Source of the DNA: Pirellulales bacterium
GTDB lineage: Bacteria > Planctomycetota > Planctomycetia > Pirellulales > JAICIG01
Direction of reading: 5' to 3'
NCBI GenBank assembly: GCA_025924495.1
Contig: JAICIG010000105.1
Location: 1 to 19,413, forward strand
Length of the DNA stretch: 19,413 bases
The position numbers were made by a program, and so were the translations under genes. The notes under the pieces were generated by a model, which was not told the origin of the DNA, did not search any database, and worked only from the letters and a program-made list of their open reading frames with translations. This document shows positions 1-7,996 of this stretch, piece after piece. Every line of letters starts with the position of its first letter. Positions within the stretch are counted from its first letter, which is position 1.

Positions 1-1
1 G

Positions 2-928
2 AAGGTCATCGTGCGGCGAATCAAGAAATTCCCGGCGCCGATCGACATCTACGAAGAAAGCGACATGATCATTCGCACGATCCGCGATGTGTTCACCGGC
101 GACGTCGACTCGATCTACATTGACGAGCCAACCTCCTATGAGCGCGCTAAGGAGTTTCTGCAGATCGTCATGCCGCGCTATGTCAATCGACTGCAACTCT
201 ACGAAGGCAAAGAGCCCTTGTTCCATCGCTATCGGTTAGATGAGGAAATCAGCCGGATCCACCAGCGCAGCGTGCCGCTCAAGCAGGGCGGCGGCATCGT
301 GATCGATCAGACGGAAGCGCTGGTGGCGATCGACGTCAACAGCGGGAACTTTCGCGCGGAAGACAACGCCGAGGAAACCGCCTATCAGATGAATCTGCTG
401 GCCGCGCGCGAGATTGCCCGGCAACTGCGTCTGCGCGATCTGGGCGGCGTGATCGTCAACGACTTCATCGACATGCGCAAGGAAAAGCACCGTCGCGGCG
501 TCGAACGAGCGCTGCGCGACGCTGTGAAACGCGACCGAGCCCGAACCAAGATTCTGCGAACCAGCCCTTTTGGCTTGGTGGAAATGACTCGGCAGCGAAT
601 TCGGCCCAGCCTGAAACGGAGCGTTTTCAAAGATTGCCCTGACTGCGGCGGCACTGGGGTTGTCAAAACCGCGGAGAGCATGGCTATCGAGGTCGTACGC
701 CTGTTGATTTTAGCCGCCCAACAGGAAGGCTTGGCCCGCGTGACCGCCACCGTCGACGACGATGTGGCGGCTTACCTGAACAACAAGAAGCGCCGCGAGC
801 TGGCCCGGCTGGAAGACGACTATAACATCGTGGTGCAAATTATTGGCAGAGAAGGGGTTGCGCCAGAATATCTGGTCATGGAGTGTTACGACGCCAACGG
901 TCGTGAGATACGGGTTCCGCATTTATAA
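2..928 (+). CDS. rng: Ribonuclease E/G family protein, 3' part (5' end outside window)
   Basis: This is the C-terminal part, about 308 residues, of an RNase E/G endoribonuclease, which cuts single-stranded RNA in rRNA maturation and mRNA decay. The reading frame is open to the window edge, so the start and the S1 domain are missing. Visible family marks are the catalytic block VIDQTEALVAIDVNSG, whose AID aspartate matches E. coli RNase E Asp303, and LGGVIVNDFIDM, whose ND aspartate matches Asp346. The Zn-link CPDCGGTG follows, with two cysteines of the type that join protomers. The protein ends soon after the small domain, with no long disordered degradosome scaffold, so an RNase G-like length is more likely than a long RNase E. 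The next gene is rplU, 225 bases downstream; rng beside rplU is a common bacterial order. The family is certain; the choice between rne and rng is less so. Confidence 0.93.
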   Translation, partial: KVIVRRIKKFPAPIDIYEESDMIIRTIRDVFTGDVDSIYIDEPTSYERAKEFLQIVMPRYVNRLQLYEGKEPLFHRYRLDEEISRIHQRSVPLKQGGGIVIDQTEALVAIDVNSGNFRAEDNAEETAYQMNLLAAREIARQLRLRDLGGVIVNDFIDMRKEKHRRGVERALRDAVKRDRARTKILRTSPFGLVEMTRQRIRPSLKRSVFKDCPDCGGTGVVKTAESMAIEVVRLLILAAQQEGLARVTATVDDDVAAYLNNKKRRELARLEDDYNIVVQIIGREGVAPEYLVMECYDANGREIRVPHL

Positions 929-1153
929 CGGCGCCGCAGGCGGCAGGCGTTCGGGGGCATCCGCCGACACTCGTTGTTGGCTGAAACCGGCCCTCGACGG
1001 ACCGGCGTAAGTCTGTTAGATTAGCGAGCTTTCCCCAGCGCGGCGGCAAAACCGTTGTCCGGCTGCCCGAGGGATGGCGAAATCGAGTTGCAGACATTCT
1101 GGCGGACCGCACACAGCGCCGCTTTGCCACGGCATAGACCATTTGGATTGACC

Positions 1154-1465
1154 ATGTACGCGATCATCGTAGACGGCGGACGGCAGTATAAGGTGGAAGA
1201 AGGCCAGGAATTAGTGGTCGATTACCGCGACCTTAGTTCGGGCTCGGAGCTGACTTTCGATCAGGTGCTGGCTTATGGCGAAGGCGCTAAGCTGAAACTT
1301 GGCCAGCCGACCGTGTCGGGCGTCGCGGTCAAGGCCGAGGTGCTCGGCGTCGTGCAGGGACCCAAACTGGTCGTGCAGAAGGCCCGCCGCCGCAAGAATT
1401 TTCGCCGCAAGACTGGCCACCGCCAGGTCAATACCCGCGTGCGAATCACGCAGATCGTCGGCTAA
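1154..1465 (+). CDS. rplU: 50S ribosomal protein L21
   Basis: Ribosomal protein L21 binds 23S rRNA in the large subunit. The frame is open further upstream, but ATG 1154 gives MYAIIVDGGRQYKVEEGQ, the canonical L21 N-terminus, and a 103-residue product, the same length as the E. coli protein. The C-terminal basic block RRRKNFRRKTGHRQ is the L21 signature, and the protein ends in the expected RVRITQI strand. No strong Shine-Dalgarno sequence is visible before the ATG. The gene lies downstream of the RNase E/G gene and is followed about 105 bases later by an intrinsic terminator. The gene for L27 (rpmA), which follows rplU in most bacteria, is not between this gene and the next one. Confidence 0.97.
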   Translation: MYAIIVDGGRQYKVEEGQELVVDYRDLSSGSELTFDQVLAYGEGAKLKLGQPTVSGVAVKAEVLGVVQGPKLVVQKARRRKNFRRKTGHRQVNTRVRITQIVG

Positions 1466-1570
1466 CAGCGCACCGTCGGACGAGCGCAATGGCCTTAGGG
1501 TCGCGGGCTAGCCGTGGTTTTGCAAGACGCGCACTTGCGGCTGCAGCCTGAATATCAAAGCCCCTGACGG

Positions 1571-1590
1571 AAGGCCCGGGGGCCTTTTTT
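1571..1590 (+). terminator. Intrinsic terminator after rplU
   Basis: The perfect stem AAGGCC / GGCCTT with loop CGGG runs straight into a run of T residues (1585-1590). This is the classic Rho-independent form on the + strand. It closes the rng-rplU unit and separates it from the gene at 1712. Confidence 0.85.
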
Positions 1591-1711
1591 AGGGCAGCCG
1601 ACGGCTTTGCGTTAAGCATGCGTCGGTTCCATCCGTCGTCAGGTTCCGTTGACCGCCAAGGTCGATCTGACCTAAGGTAACGGCTGTTTAACGCGCCCTG
1701 ACGGCAGCTTT

Positions 1712-2986
1712 ATGAGAATCATTCTGTTCGAGGACGACCGCGTTTCGCACCTTTATCCGGTGACGATCGGGAAACCCGCCTATGCGATCGCGTGCGGCTC
1801 TTATCGATTGCTGGATCTGGTCGGGGAGCTAGGCGGCGTAGCCTACGCCTGGGTGCGCCCGCATCTCAACGAATTTCGACAGGCGGATCCGCCACCGCAA
1901 CATGCGGCCGCCGAACCGACCGCCCTCGTCAATGCGAGATTGGTTCCCTCGGCCGAGGTTGTTGCCGGGCTTGCCCGATGCGTGGCGGAAGGCCGGCCCG
2001 GCGCGATCGCCGCGAGCGGCGAATACCGGCCGGAGCCCGATCGCCATTTATTCCAGGGTTTGGCGAACGTCGCGGCAGCCGTATTAGCGCCCGGCGCGGC
2101 CTTGCCTTCGCCGCAGGCCAATGCGGCCGATCTTGAGGCGTGGTTCAAGGGCCTCAAGTTGCCCGAACTTGAAGCGCCGCCGCTGCCGCTGTTCGACTAT
2201 CCTCACGATATCATCCGCCACCATCTGAGGATTTTCTCCGCAAACCTGAAAAAACGGCTGGCCGAAGGAAGCTATCGAGAAATTGCCGACGGCGTGTTCG
2301 TCGCCGAGGGCGCTCAATTGGGCCAGTATGTCGTCAGCGACACGCGCCATGGGCCGATCGTCATCGACGAGCGGGCATCGATCGGCCCGCATGGCTACTT
2401 GAGCGGACCGGTCTATATCGGCGCCGGGGCCCGAGTGATCGAGCAGGCGGCCATTAAGGATGGCGTCGCGCTGGGGCACACGACCAAGGTGGGCGGCGAA
2501 GTGGAGGGTTCGATCATCGAGCCTTACACCAACAAGCAGCATCACGGTTTCTTGGGACACAGCTACCTGGGCAGTTGGATCAACCTCGGCGCAGGGACCT
2601 GCAATAGCGACTTGAAGAACACCTACGGTACGGTAAACATGGAGTACCACGGACGCAAGGCGCCGACCGGCATGCAATTTGTCGGCTGCATCGCCGGCGA
2701 TTATGCCAAAAGCGCGATCAACACCGGCATCTTTACCGGCAAGACGATTGGCGCTTGCAGCATGATCTACGGCTTTGTGACGACTAACGTGCCCAGCTTT
2801 ACCAACTACGCACGGCTGTTCGGCCAGGTGACGGAAGCGCCGGTAGAAATCATGGTCGCGACGCAGGCCCGCATGTTTGCCCGCCGCAACGTGCAACAGC
2901 GACCCTGCGATGTTCAACTTCTGCACGATATGTACGAACTGACTCGGCACGAGCGCCAAATTGCCGGCGAGCCATTGTCGTTGTGA
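1712..2986 (+). CDS. GlmU-like sugar nucleotidyltransferase / left-handed beta-helix acyltransferase
   Basis: This 424-residue protein resembles the alternative GlmU group (NTP_transf_4 N-terminal domain, then a left-handed beta-helix), which is proposed to couple sugar-1-phosphate acetylation with nucleotidyl transfer, as in UDP-GlcNAc synthesis. Residues 1-160 are the reduced nucleotidyltransferase-like part (FEDDRV, then GKPAYAIACGSYRLLDL). It lacks the classical GlmU GxGTRM loop near the N-terminus. From about residue 195 come isoleucine-rich hexapeptide repeats, then HHGFLGHSYLGSWINLGAG and SDLKNTYGTV, the hallmark of the C-terminal domain of this group. The ATG at 1712 has only a weak upstream ribosome-binding sequence. 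The exact substrate cannot be read from sequence, and glmU is not assigned because canonical GlmU may exist elsewhere. The frame is intact. Confidence 0.85.
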   Translation: MRIILFEDDRVSHLYPVTIGKPAYAIACGSYRLLDLVGELGGVAYAWVRPHLNEFRQADPPPQHAAAEPTALVNARLVPSAEVVAGLARCVAEGRPGAIAASGEYRPEPDRHLFQGLANVAAAVLAPGAALPSPQANAADLEAWFKGLKLPELEAPPLPLFDYPHDIIRHHLRIFSANLKKRLAEGSYREIADGVFVAEGAQLGQYVVSDTRHGPIVIDERASIGPHGYLSGPVYIGAGARVIEQAAIKDGVALGHTTKVGGEVEGSIIEPYTNKQHHGFLGHSYLGSWINLGAGTCNSDLKNTYGTVNMEYHGRKAPTGMQFVGCIAGDYAKSAINTGIFTGKTIGACSMIYGFVTTNVPSFTNYARLFGQVTEAPVEIMVATQARMFARRNVQQRPCDVQLLHDMYELTRHERQIAGEPLSL

Positions 2987-3074
2987 GGACGAAGGCAGAA
3001 GGTGAATTAGCAGCGTGTTCTGTCTCCATTGATGCCAAGGACCAATCGCCACTCCTAACTCCTGTCTCCTCGCC

Positions 3075-3947
3075 ATGAAGCTCTCTTCGGTCTACAGTCC
3101 CGGTAAATTCGGCCTGTCCTTCGAACTGTTTCCGCCAAAAACGGCCTCAGGCGAGGAGGAGCTGTTCCGTCATCTCGAGGAACTGGTCTCGTTCGAGCCG
3201 AGCTACATCACCTGCACGTACGGCGCGGGGGGATCGACGCGACAGAAGACGCTGGAGATCGTTGAGCGGGTGCGGCAAAGGTTCGGCTGTCCGGTGGCCT
3301 CGCACCTGACTTGCGTCGGCTCGACGGAGGACGAGCTGCGCAGCTACCTGCGAGACGCGCGCCAGCGCGGCGTCGACCATATCGTGGCGTTGCGCGGCGA
3401 CCCGCCCAAGGGCGAAGCGGAATTCAAAGCCGTGGCAGGCGGACTGCGGTATGCCAGCGAGCTGGTGGCGCTCGTTCGCCAGGAGTTTCCCGATTTCGGC
3501 ATTGCGGTAGCCGGTTATCCTGAGACGCACATCGAGGCGATCAGCCCTGAAGCCGACCTTGAGAATCTGAAACGCAAGGTGGATGCCGGCGGCGATATTG
3601 TGATCACGCAGTTGTTCTATATCAACGAAGACTTCTTCCGCTTCCGCGATCGCTGCGAGCAGATCGGCATCCAAGCACCGATCGTGCCGGGCATTTTGCC
3701 GGTCACCAACCTGGCTCAGATCCGGCGCATCACTTCGCTCTGCGGCGCCAAGCTGCCGCCGCAATTCGTCGCCGATCTAGAACAGCGAGAAGGCCAGCCC
3801 GACGATCAGTTCGAAGTCGGCGTCGACTTCGCTACGCGCCAGACTCAGGAACTCCTCGACGCCGGCGTGCCGGGCATCCACTTTTACGTGCTCAACAAGT
3901 CTCCCGCCACCTGCCGCGTGCTGCGCAGCGTGACACGCCCGGCATAG
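3075..3947 (+). CDS. metF: 5,10-methylenetetrahydrofolate reductase
   Basis: This flavoenzyme reduces 5,10-methylene-THF to 5-methyl-THF, the methyl donor for methionine synthesis, in the cytoplasm. The 290-residue length matches the bacterial MetF family (E. coli 296). Visible motifs are FGLSFELFPPK near the N-terminus, with Glu17 at the place of catalytic Glu28 in E. coli, then TCTYGAGGSTR, SHLTC, and LRGDPP with Asp109 at the place of Asp120 near FAD. The C-terminal GIHFYVLN motif is also typical. The gene starts 88 bases after the GlmU-like gene, without an obvious Shine-Dalgarno sequence; the leader just before ATG is instead rich in CTCCT. It converges on the phosphoesterase gene, 40 bases away. 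No other methionine gene is in the window. Confidence 0.96.
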   Translation: MKLSSVYSPGKFGLSFELFPPKTASGEEELFRHLEELVSFEPSYITCTYGAGGSTRQKTLEIVERVRQRFGCPVASHLTCVGSTEDELRSYLRDARQRGVDHIVALRGDPPKGEAEFKAVAGGLRYASELVALVRQEFPDFGIAVAGYPETHIEAISPEADLENLKRKVDAGGDIVITQLFYINEDFFRFRDRCEQIGIQAPIVPGILPVTNLAQIRRITSLCGAKLPPQFVADLEQREGQPDDQFEVGVDFATRQTQELLDAGVPGIHFYVLNKSPATCRVLRSVTRPA

Positions 3948-3954
3948 GTCGAAC

Positions 3955-3975
3955 CCCTCTCCCAAAGGGAGAGGG
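3955..3975. terminator. Bidirectional hairpin between metF and the convergent phosphoesterase gene
   Basis: A perfect 9-bp stem CCCTCTCCC / GGGAGAGGG with loop AAA fills most of the 40-base gap between two convergent genes. There is no T-tract on either side, so termination strength is uncertain. The position between converging genes supports a terminator or barrier role; it could also be a dispersed intergenic repeat. Confidence 0.55.
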
Positions 3976-3987
3976 AGTTGGACGCAC

Positions 3988-6504
3988 TCAATCGTCGTCG
4001 TCGTCGTCCTCTTCCTCGTCGTCGTCATCATCCTCCACCGCGAAGACGAACGGCGCCCGCACGGGCGGCGGCATCTGGGCGTCGAGGCCTCGGACGCTCT
4101 TCCAGACGATTTGATTCAAGACCAGATCATCGGCGGCGTCTTCGCGGCTCAGGTCGAGCTTCGCAGTTTGCTCGGCGCCCCAACCGGAATTGGGGTTCAT
4201 GGCAGTCAGATCGACTTGAGCCGCGCGATGCTCATAAGGCGCCAGGTCGGGCTTCGACTGGAATGAGGCGTACATGGGGCGCGCCGCCGCGTCGAACTGG
4301 CTCATCGGCTTCAGGCCGAGAATCAATTCCATCGTTCTCAGCATGCTGCTGGTCGAGTACATGCTGGAATCGACCGAGCCGCGTTTGCAATAGGGGCTGA
4401 CGACCAACGCCACGGTGCGATGCGCATCGACGTGGTCGGAACCGTTCTGAGCATCATCCTCGACGACAAAGATGGCGGTGTCCTTCCAGAACTTGCTCTT
4501 GCTCACCGCTTCGACGAGCAGCCCCAATGCGAGATCGTTGTCAGCCACCATGGCCGTTGGCGTCGGCTTGCCCTTGGCCATGCCGGCGGTGTGGTCGTTA
4601 GGCAGCCGCAGCACAATGAATTGCGGCATCTCGCCGGTCCGTTCAAAGCCTTGCAGCTCCTCGGCAAACCGCTCGGCTCGCTTCACGTCGGTATAATCGA
4701 GATCCCAGCCGCGGTATTGCGGATCGAAGTGTCCTTCCAGCGTTTTGGCGACGGCCTTGCCTGGCTCGCCGGGATGTTTGTTTTCTTTGATGAATTCGCC
4801 GTAGCTTCGGTAGCTGACGCCGGCCTCTTTGCATCGATCCCACAAATAGCCGCCGGCCGGCACAGCGATCTCGAACGCGCCTTCGCTCGGATAACTGAGC
4901 TTCTTTTTGCCGCCGCGGTAGACCAGCGGCCAGGTCTTCTCCACGAAATCGGTGGCGTAAGCGGCCATCGACCATTCGTGCCCGTCGGCGCTCACTTCGC
5001 TTTCCACATAAAAATTGTCGAGCAGCACGAACTCTTTGGCCAATGCATGATGGTTCGGCGTGACCTGTTCGCCGAACAGGCACAAGTGCGGCGCCCCATT
5101 CCCCTCGGGAAGATCGCCGAACACCTGGTCGTAAGTGCGGTTTTCCTTAATCACGTAGATGCAGTGTTTGATGGGGCTCGCCTCGCCCAGCTTGGCGGGA
5201 ATCGGATGATTCTTTTCGTTCGGTTCGATCACCGGCGCCTGGTCGGCTCGCAGCGGGCTTGAGCGGTATGCCGTCTCCGTATATTTGGCCATCGTCTCGG
5301 GCGACGGGTTTTCGACGACGCTCAGCGTTCCCTGCAGCAGTCCGCCGATGTATTGCCGGATGTCGGCAGATGGGTTCTTGATCGGATCGGGACCGTTCGG
5401 ATTGGCGTGTGAAATCAACCCCTTGCCGTTGGCGATGTAGATGCGCTTGTCGAGCGCGCCGTAACGAACGGAGGTCGGATACCAGCCGGCGGGAATGAAA
5501 CCCATCGAGCGGCTGCGGCCCGACTCGCTGACATTGAACATGGCCACGTTGTTATTGTCGGCGTTGGCGATCAGCAACACTTTGCCGTCGGGCGTCAGCG
5601 ACAGGCTGTTGGGGGCGCTGCCGTTGGGCGCCTTGGGGTAGAGCGAGCTGGAGATGGTCTCTAACGCAAGCCCCGAAGTTGTGTCGAGCACTGAAACCGT
5701 GTTGGAGTTCGCGCAGGCGACAAACAACCGTTTCCCGTCGGGCGATAGAGCCAACTCGGTTGGATGGGCTTCGGTCGCCCAATGCTCGTCGACTTCGAGC
5801 GAATTGAGATTCAGCACCGCCACGGCCGACTTGCCCCATAAGCTGACGAACAGCCGCTTGCCGTCGCGATCGGGCAGCACGGCATATGGATAACTTTCTT
5901 TTTCGAGCGTCGCCTGGCGTCGCTTGCTTGGATCATCCAGCGGCATGAGGCACACGGCGTGGCCCCAACCGCCGGCCACGCAGAGCGTCTTGCCGCTCGA
6001 ATCGCAAGCCATACCGGCCGGAACGAAGGTCTCGCCCGGCTCGGCGAGAGGTAACTCGCGATGCTCGCTCAAAAAGCCGTCCGAAAATTTGAACTCGTGA
6101 ACGACTTCGTATTCCGCGCCGCTAGCGAACAGGCGCTTGCCCGAGGGATGGAAGCAGACCCCGTAAAACGCCTGGCTGAGGCTGACTCGCGATGCGAGCT
6201 TCTGCCGCTTGAGATCGATAAGTGCAATCTCATGTTCGCCATAACCGGCATGCAATACGGCCGCGTAAGGCTCGCTCGGATGCATGGCGATCTGCACCGG
6301 GAAATCGCCGAGCCTGATCTGCTTGCCGACCGGATTCAGCGACCATTGGTTTGGCAGCAACACGCCGCCGCCTTGCTGAGCCCCGGGAAGTTGACGCGGC
6401 TTCTTTGCCGGAAGATCTTTTTCGTCCTCGTCGGCTCGGGCGAGCGGCAAGCAAACAACCAGGCTGACCAGTGCCCGAGCAACGATCCAGGCGACGCGCG
6501 GCAT
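3988..6504 (-). CDS. Secreted YncE-like beta-propeller / phosphoesterase fusion with acidic tail
   Basis: This 838-residue protein combines a propeller with a phosphoesterase of the alkaline phosphatase superfamily (PF04185 type). I start at ATG 6504 because GAGAGGA lies 9 bases upstream and the protein then opens with a signal peptide, MPRVAWIVARALVSLVVCLP, with likely cleavage after ARA at residue 24. Residues about 45-370 hold YVTN/YncE-type blades (repeated SPDGKRLFVA-like units). From about 445 comes the phosphoesterase part: YVIKENRTYDQVFG, SADGHEWSMAA, and FVVEDDAQNGSDHVDAHR at about 680-696. The last 15 residues are all Asp or Glu. It lies 55 bases downstream of the DUF1080 gene on the same strand, so co-transcription is likely. 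Its substrate is unknown. An in-frame upstream ATG at 6549 is less likely. Confidence 0.9.
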   Translation of the reverse strand: MPRVAWIVARALVSLVVCLPLARADEDEKDLPAKKPRQLPGAQQGGGVLLPNQWSLNPVGKQIRLGDFPVQIAMHPSEPYAAVLHAGYGEHEIALIDLKRQKLASRVSLSQAFYGVCFHPSGKRLFASGAEYEVVHEFKFSDGFLSEHRELPLAEPGETFVPAGMACDSSGKTLCVAGGWGHAVCLMPLDDPSKRRQATLEKESYPYAVLPDRDGKRLFVSLWGKSAVAVLNLNSLEVDEHWATEAHPTELALSPDGKRLFVACANSNTVSVLDTTSGLALETISSSLYPKAPNGSAPNSLSLTPDGKVLLIANADNNNVAMFNVSESGRSRSMGFIPAGWYPTSVRYGALDKRIYIANGKGLISHANPNGPDPIKNPSADIRQYIGGLLQGTLSVVENPSPETMAKYTETAYRSSPLRADQAPVIEPNEKNHPIPAKLGEASPIKHCIYVIKENRTYDQVFGDLPEGNGAPHLCLFGEQVTPNHHALAKEFVLLDNFYVESEVSADGHEWSMAAYATDFVEKTWPLVYRGGKKKLSYPSEGAFEIAVPAGGYLWDRCKEAGVSYRSYGEFIKENKHPGEPGKAVAKTLEGHFDPQYRGWDLDYTDVKRAERFAEELQGFERTGEMPQFIVLRLPNDHTAGMAKGKPTPTAMVADNDLALGLLVEAVSKSKFWKDTAIFVVEDDAQNGSDHVDAHRTVALVVSPYCKRGSVDSSMYSTSSMLRTMELILGLKPMSQFDAAARPMYASFQSKPDLAPYEHRAAQVDLTAMNPNSGWGAEQTAKLDLSREDAADDLVLNQIVWKSVRGLDAQMPPPVRAPFVFAVEDDDDDEEEDDDDDD
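3991..4035 (-). repeat. GAC/GAT/GAG codon repeat encoding a 15-residue acidic tail
   Basis: These 45 bases encode only Asp and Glu (five Asp after the first Glu-Asp pair, three Glu, six Asp) directly before the stop. On the + strand they read as a near-perfect tcg/tcc triplet repeat. Such tracts can change length by slippage in steps of one residue. A function in cation binding or surface charge is inference. Confidence 0.8.
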
Positions 6505-6559
6505 GATGAACTGTCCTCTCCGAAGGCGGGTAGAAACGAAGCTTGTCAAAAAGAAACGC

Positions 6560-7335
6560 TTAACGCCCGGCGCTCGCGGCGCTTGCCAGCGGTTTGATGG
6601 AGATTTTCCTAAAGGCTACCGGGCCGTGATCGCCCTGGATCATCAATGGGCCTTTGTCGACTTCATCTTCAGAAATTGCCGCACGCGTCGGCCCGGAGAG
6701 TTCGACCTGCTCGTGAATCAGCTTGCCGTTGTGAAGGACTTTCTCGAACTGCGCATTGGCCGTCTTCTTGCCGCTGGCGTCGAATCGCGGAGCGCGGAAT
6801 TTAATGTCGAAGCTTTGCCATTCGCCCGGCGGCAGGCTGGCGTTGAGTTTCGGGGCGTGGCCTTCGTAGCCCCTGTTGTCCTTCCAGCGCTGATAGATGC
6901 CGCCACAGTCGCCGTACTTGGGATGCTCGACGCCGAAGCTGTCGAGAATCTGAATTTCATAACGTCCTTGGAGGTAAATGCCGGAGTTTGAACCTTTGGG
7001 AATGTTGAACTCAATATGCGCTTCGATGTCGCCGAATTCGGCCTTGCTGAACAAGTTCTGCTCTTTGCCTTCCGGGCCATTCACCAGAACGCCGACGCCA
7101 TCTTCGATTTTGAACAAGCGAGGATTTGCCGGGTCGAGGGATACCGCTTTGGGGTCATCCAGTGACCGGCCCCGTCGCGCCAACCGGCCAGGTTTTTGCC
7201 GTTGAACAGCTCCTGCCAGTCCTGCTCATCGGCGGCAACTCCCGGCCGGCTGATGGCCAGCGAGATGGCGCCGGCAAGCAAGACCGTTAACATGGAGAAT
7301 CGCCGACCGAGCCAAATCTTGTGTCGTGCTTTCAT
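6560..7335 (-). pseudogene. DUF1080 (3-keto-disaccharide hydrolase-like) secreted protein, frameshifted
   Basis: Two reading frames together make one DUF1080 (PF06439) protein. Frame one starts at ATG 7335, 8 bases after GAGGAG, and encodes a signal peptide (HKIWLGRRFSMLTVLLAG, cleavage near GVAA) and WQELFNGKNLAGW, the start of the domain. It stops at 7081. The rest of the domain is in the -1 frame down to 6560: LDPANPRLF, LVNGPEGKEQNLFSKAEFGD, PKGSNSGIYLQGRYEIQILD, CGGIYQRW and IQGDHGPVAFRKI. Joining the frames by -1 at 7147-7153 gives 258 residues with no evident loss. The site is a C4 run within C CCA AAG, so either one C is missing (mutation or assembly error) or translation shifts. Some DUF1080 proteins cleave 3-keto-glycosides; others are uncharacterised. 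It lies 55 bases upstream of the phosphoesterase gene. Confidence 0.85.
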
Positions 7336-7379
7336 CTGGCGGGCTCCTCGTTGTCGTGCACGTTTGATCAATGGTCGAG

Positions 7380-7385
7380 ATTATA
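7380..7385 (-). promoter_or_regulatory. Candidate -10 box (TATAAT) for the DUF1080 gene
   Basis: Read on the minus strand, a perfect TATAAT hexamer lies 44 bases before the ATG at 7335, which would give a 5' leader of about 35-40 bases containing the GAGGAG ribosome-binding site. No good -35 hexamer is at the expected distance, so this is a candidate only. Confidence 0.4.
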
Positions 7386-7568
7386 GGGGCCCGGCTCACC
7401 GAGGGCGAGAATGCATGCTCAATTACAAGATCTGCACGGGGAAGCGTGAGCTGCCCTAAGAATTCCCCGCCGCTGGCTCTCGCCCCGAGCTCCTAAGAAT
7501 CGCCTACTGGGCGCGCTGCTTCGGGCATTACTGCGCCGGCTTGCGAGACCAACTATCTCGCCGCTTGC

Positions 7569-7868
7569 CTAGCGACGGATTCGCTCGAGCGCCGTCCAGG
7601 CCGCATTGCGAACGGTATGGATGGGGTCGCGGGTGGCTTCTTTCAAGGCATCCTCGGCTTCTCGCGCCGCTGGGCCGATGCTGCCTAGCGCCTCGGCGGC
7701 GCGGCGGCGGACGGTGACGGATCGATCGCGGAGGACTTTGATCAGGATGGGCGTGGCAGATGCCGCTGCTGGCCCCAATTCTGCCAGCGCCGCGGCGGCC
7801 CGCTGACGCACGCTGGCCTCGGCGTCTTTGAGTTGATCGATTAAATGCTCGATCGTTTCGACATCCAT
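7569..7868 (-). CDS. Small HEAT-repeat protein
   Basis: This 99-residue protein is made almost wholly of about three HEAT-type alpha-helical repeats of some 31-35 residues each. Repeat cores are SVRQRAAAALAELGPAA, VTVRRRAAEALGSIGPAA and HTVRNAAWTALERI. HEAT repeats form protein-binding solenoids, and PBS-lyase-like HEAT modules of this sort are frequent in planctomycetes. There is no signal peptide, so it is probably cytoplasmic. The ATG at 7868 follows GGAGGA by 7 bases, a clear ribosome-binding site. The gene stands between the SMP-30-like gene and the DUF1080 gene on the same strand, with gaps of 128 and 233 bases. The partner is unknown. It is much shorter than most HEAT proteins and may be a stand-alone adaptor. 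Confidence 0.85.
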   Translation of the reverse strand: MDVETIEHLIDQLKDAEASVRQRAAAALAELGPAAASATPILIKVLRDRSVTVRRRAAEALGSIGPAAREAEDALKEATRDPIHTVRNAAWTALERIRR

Positions 7869-7996
7869 CGCACTTTCCTCCGCGGGCCGCGCGTCCGTGT
7901 TAGAGCAAGCGGTCGAATTCCCCGCTGCCGTCTAGCATTCTTCATGCCGAATTCTACGAAGCCAAGGCAAACGGCTGCCGGGCACACAAAGCAAGC

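Noticed and set aside
1055..1153. N-terminal extension of L21
   Set aside because: ATG 1154 gives the canonical start and the family length of 103 residues; the upstream residues have no L21 character.
2084..3076. 330-codon minus-strand open frame opposite the GlmU-like gene
   Set aside because: It overlaps a gene with clear hexapeptide repeats; His/Asp/Arg-rich antisense composition.
4420..5262. Long + strand open frame opposite the phosphoesterase gene
   Set aside because: It is antisense to a gene with clear domains and signal peptide, has no ribosome-binding site or family motifs, and is explained by high G+C codon use.
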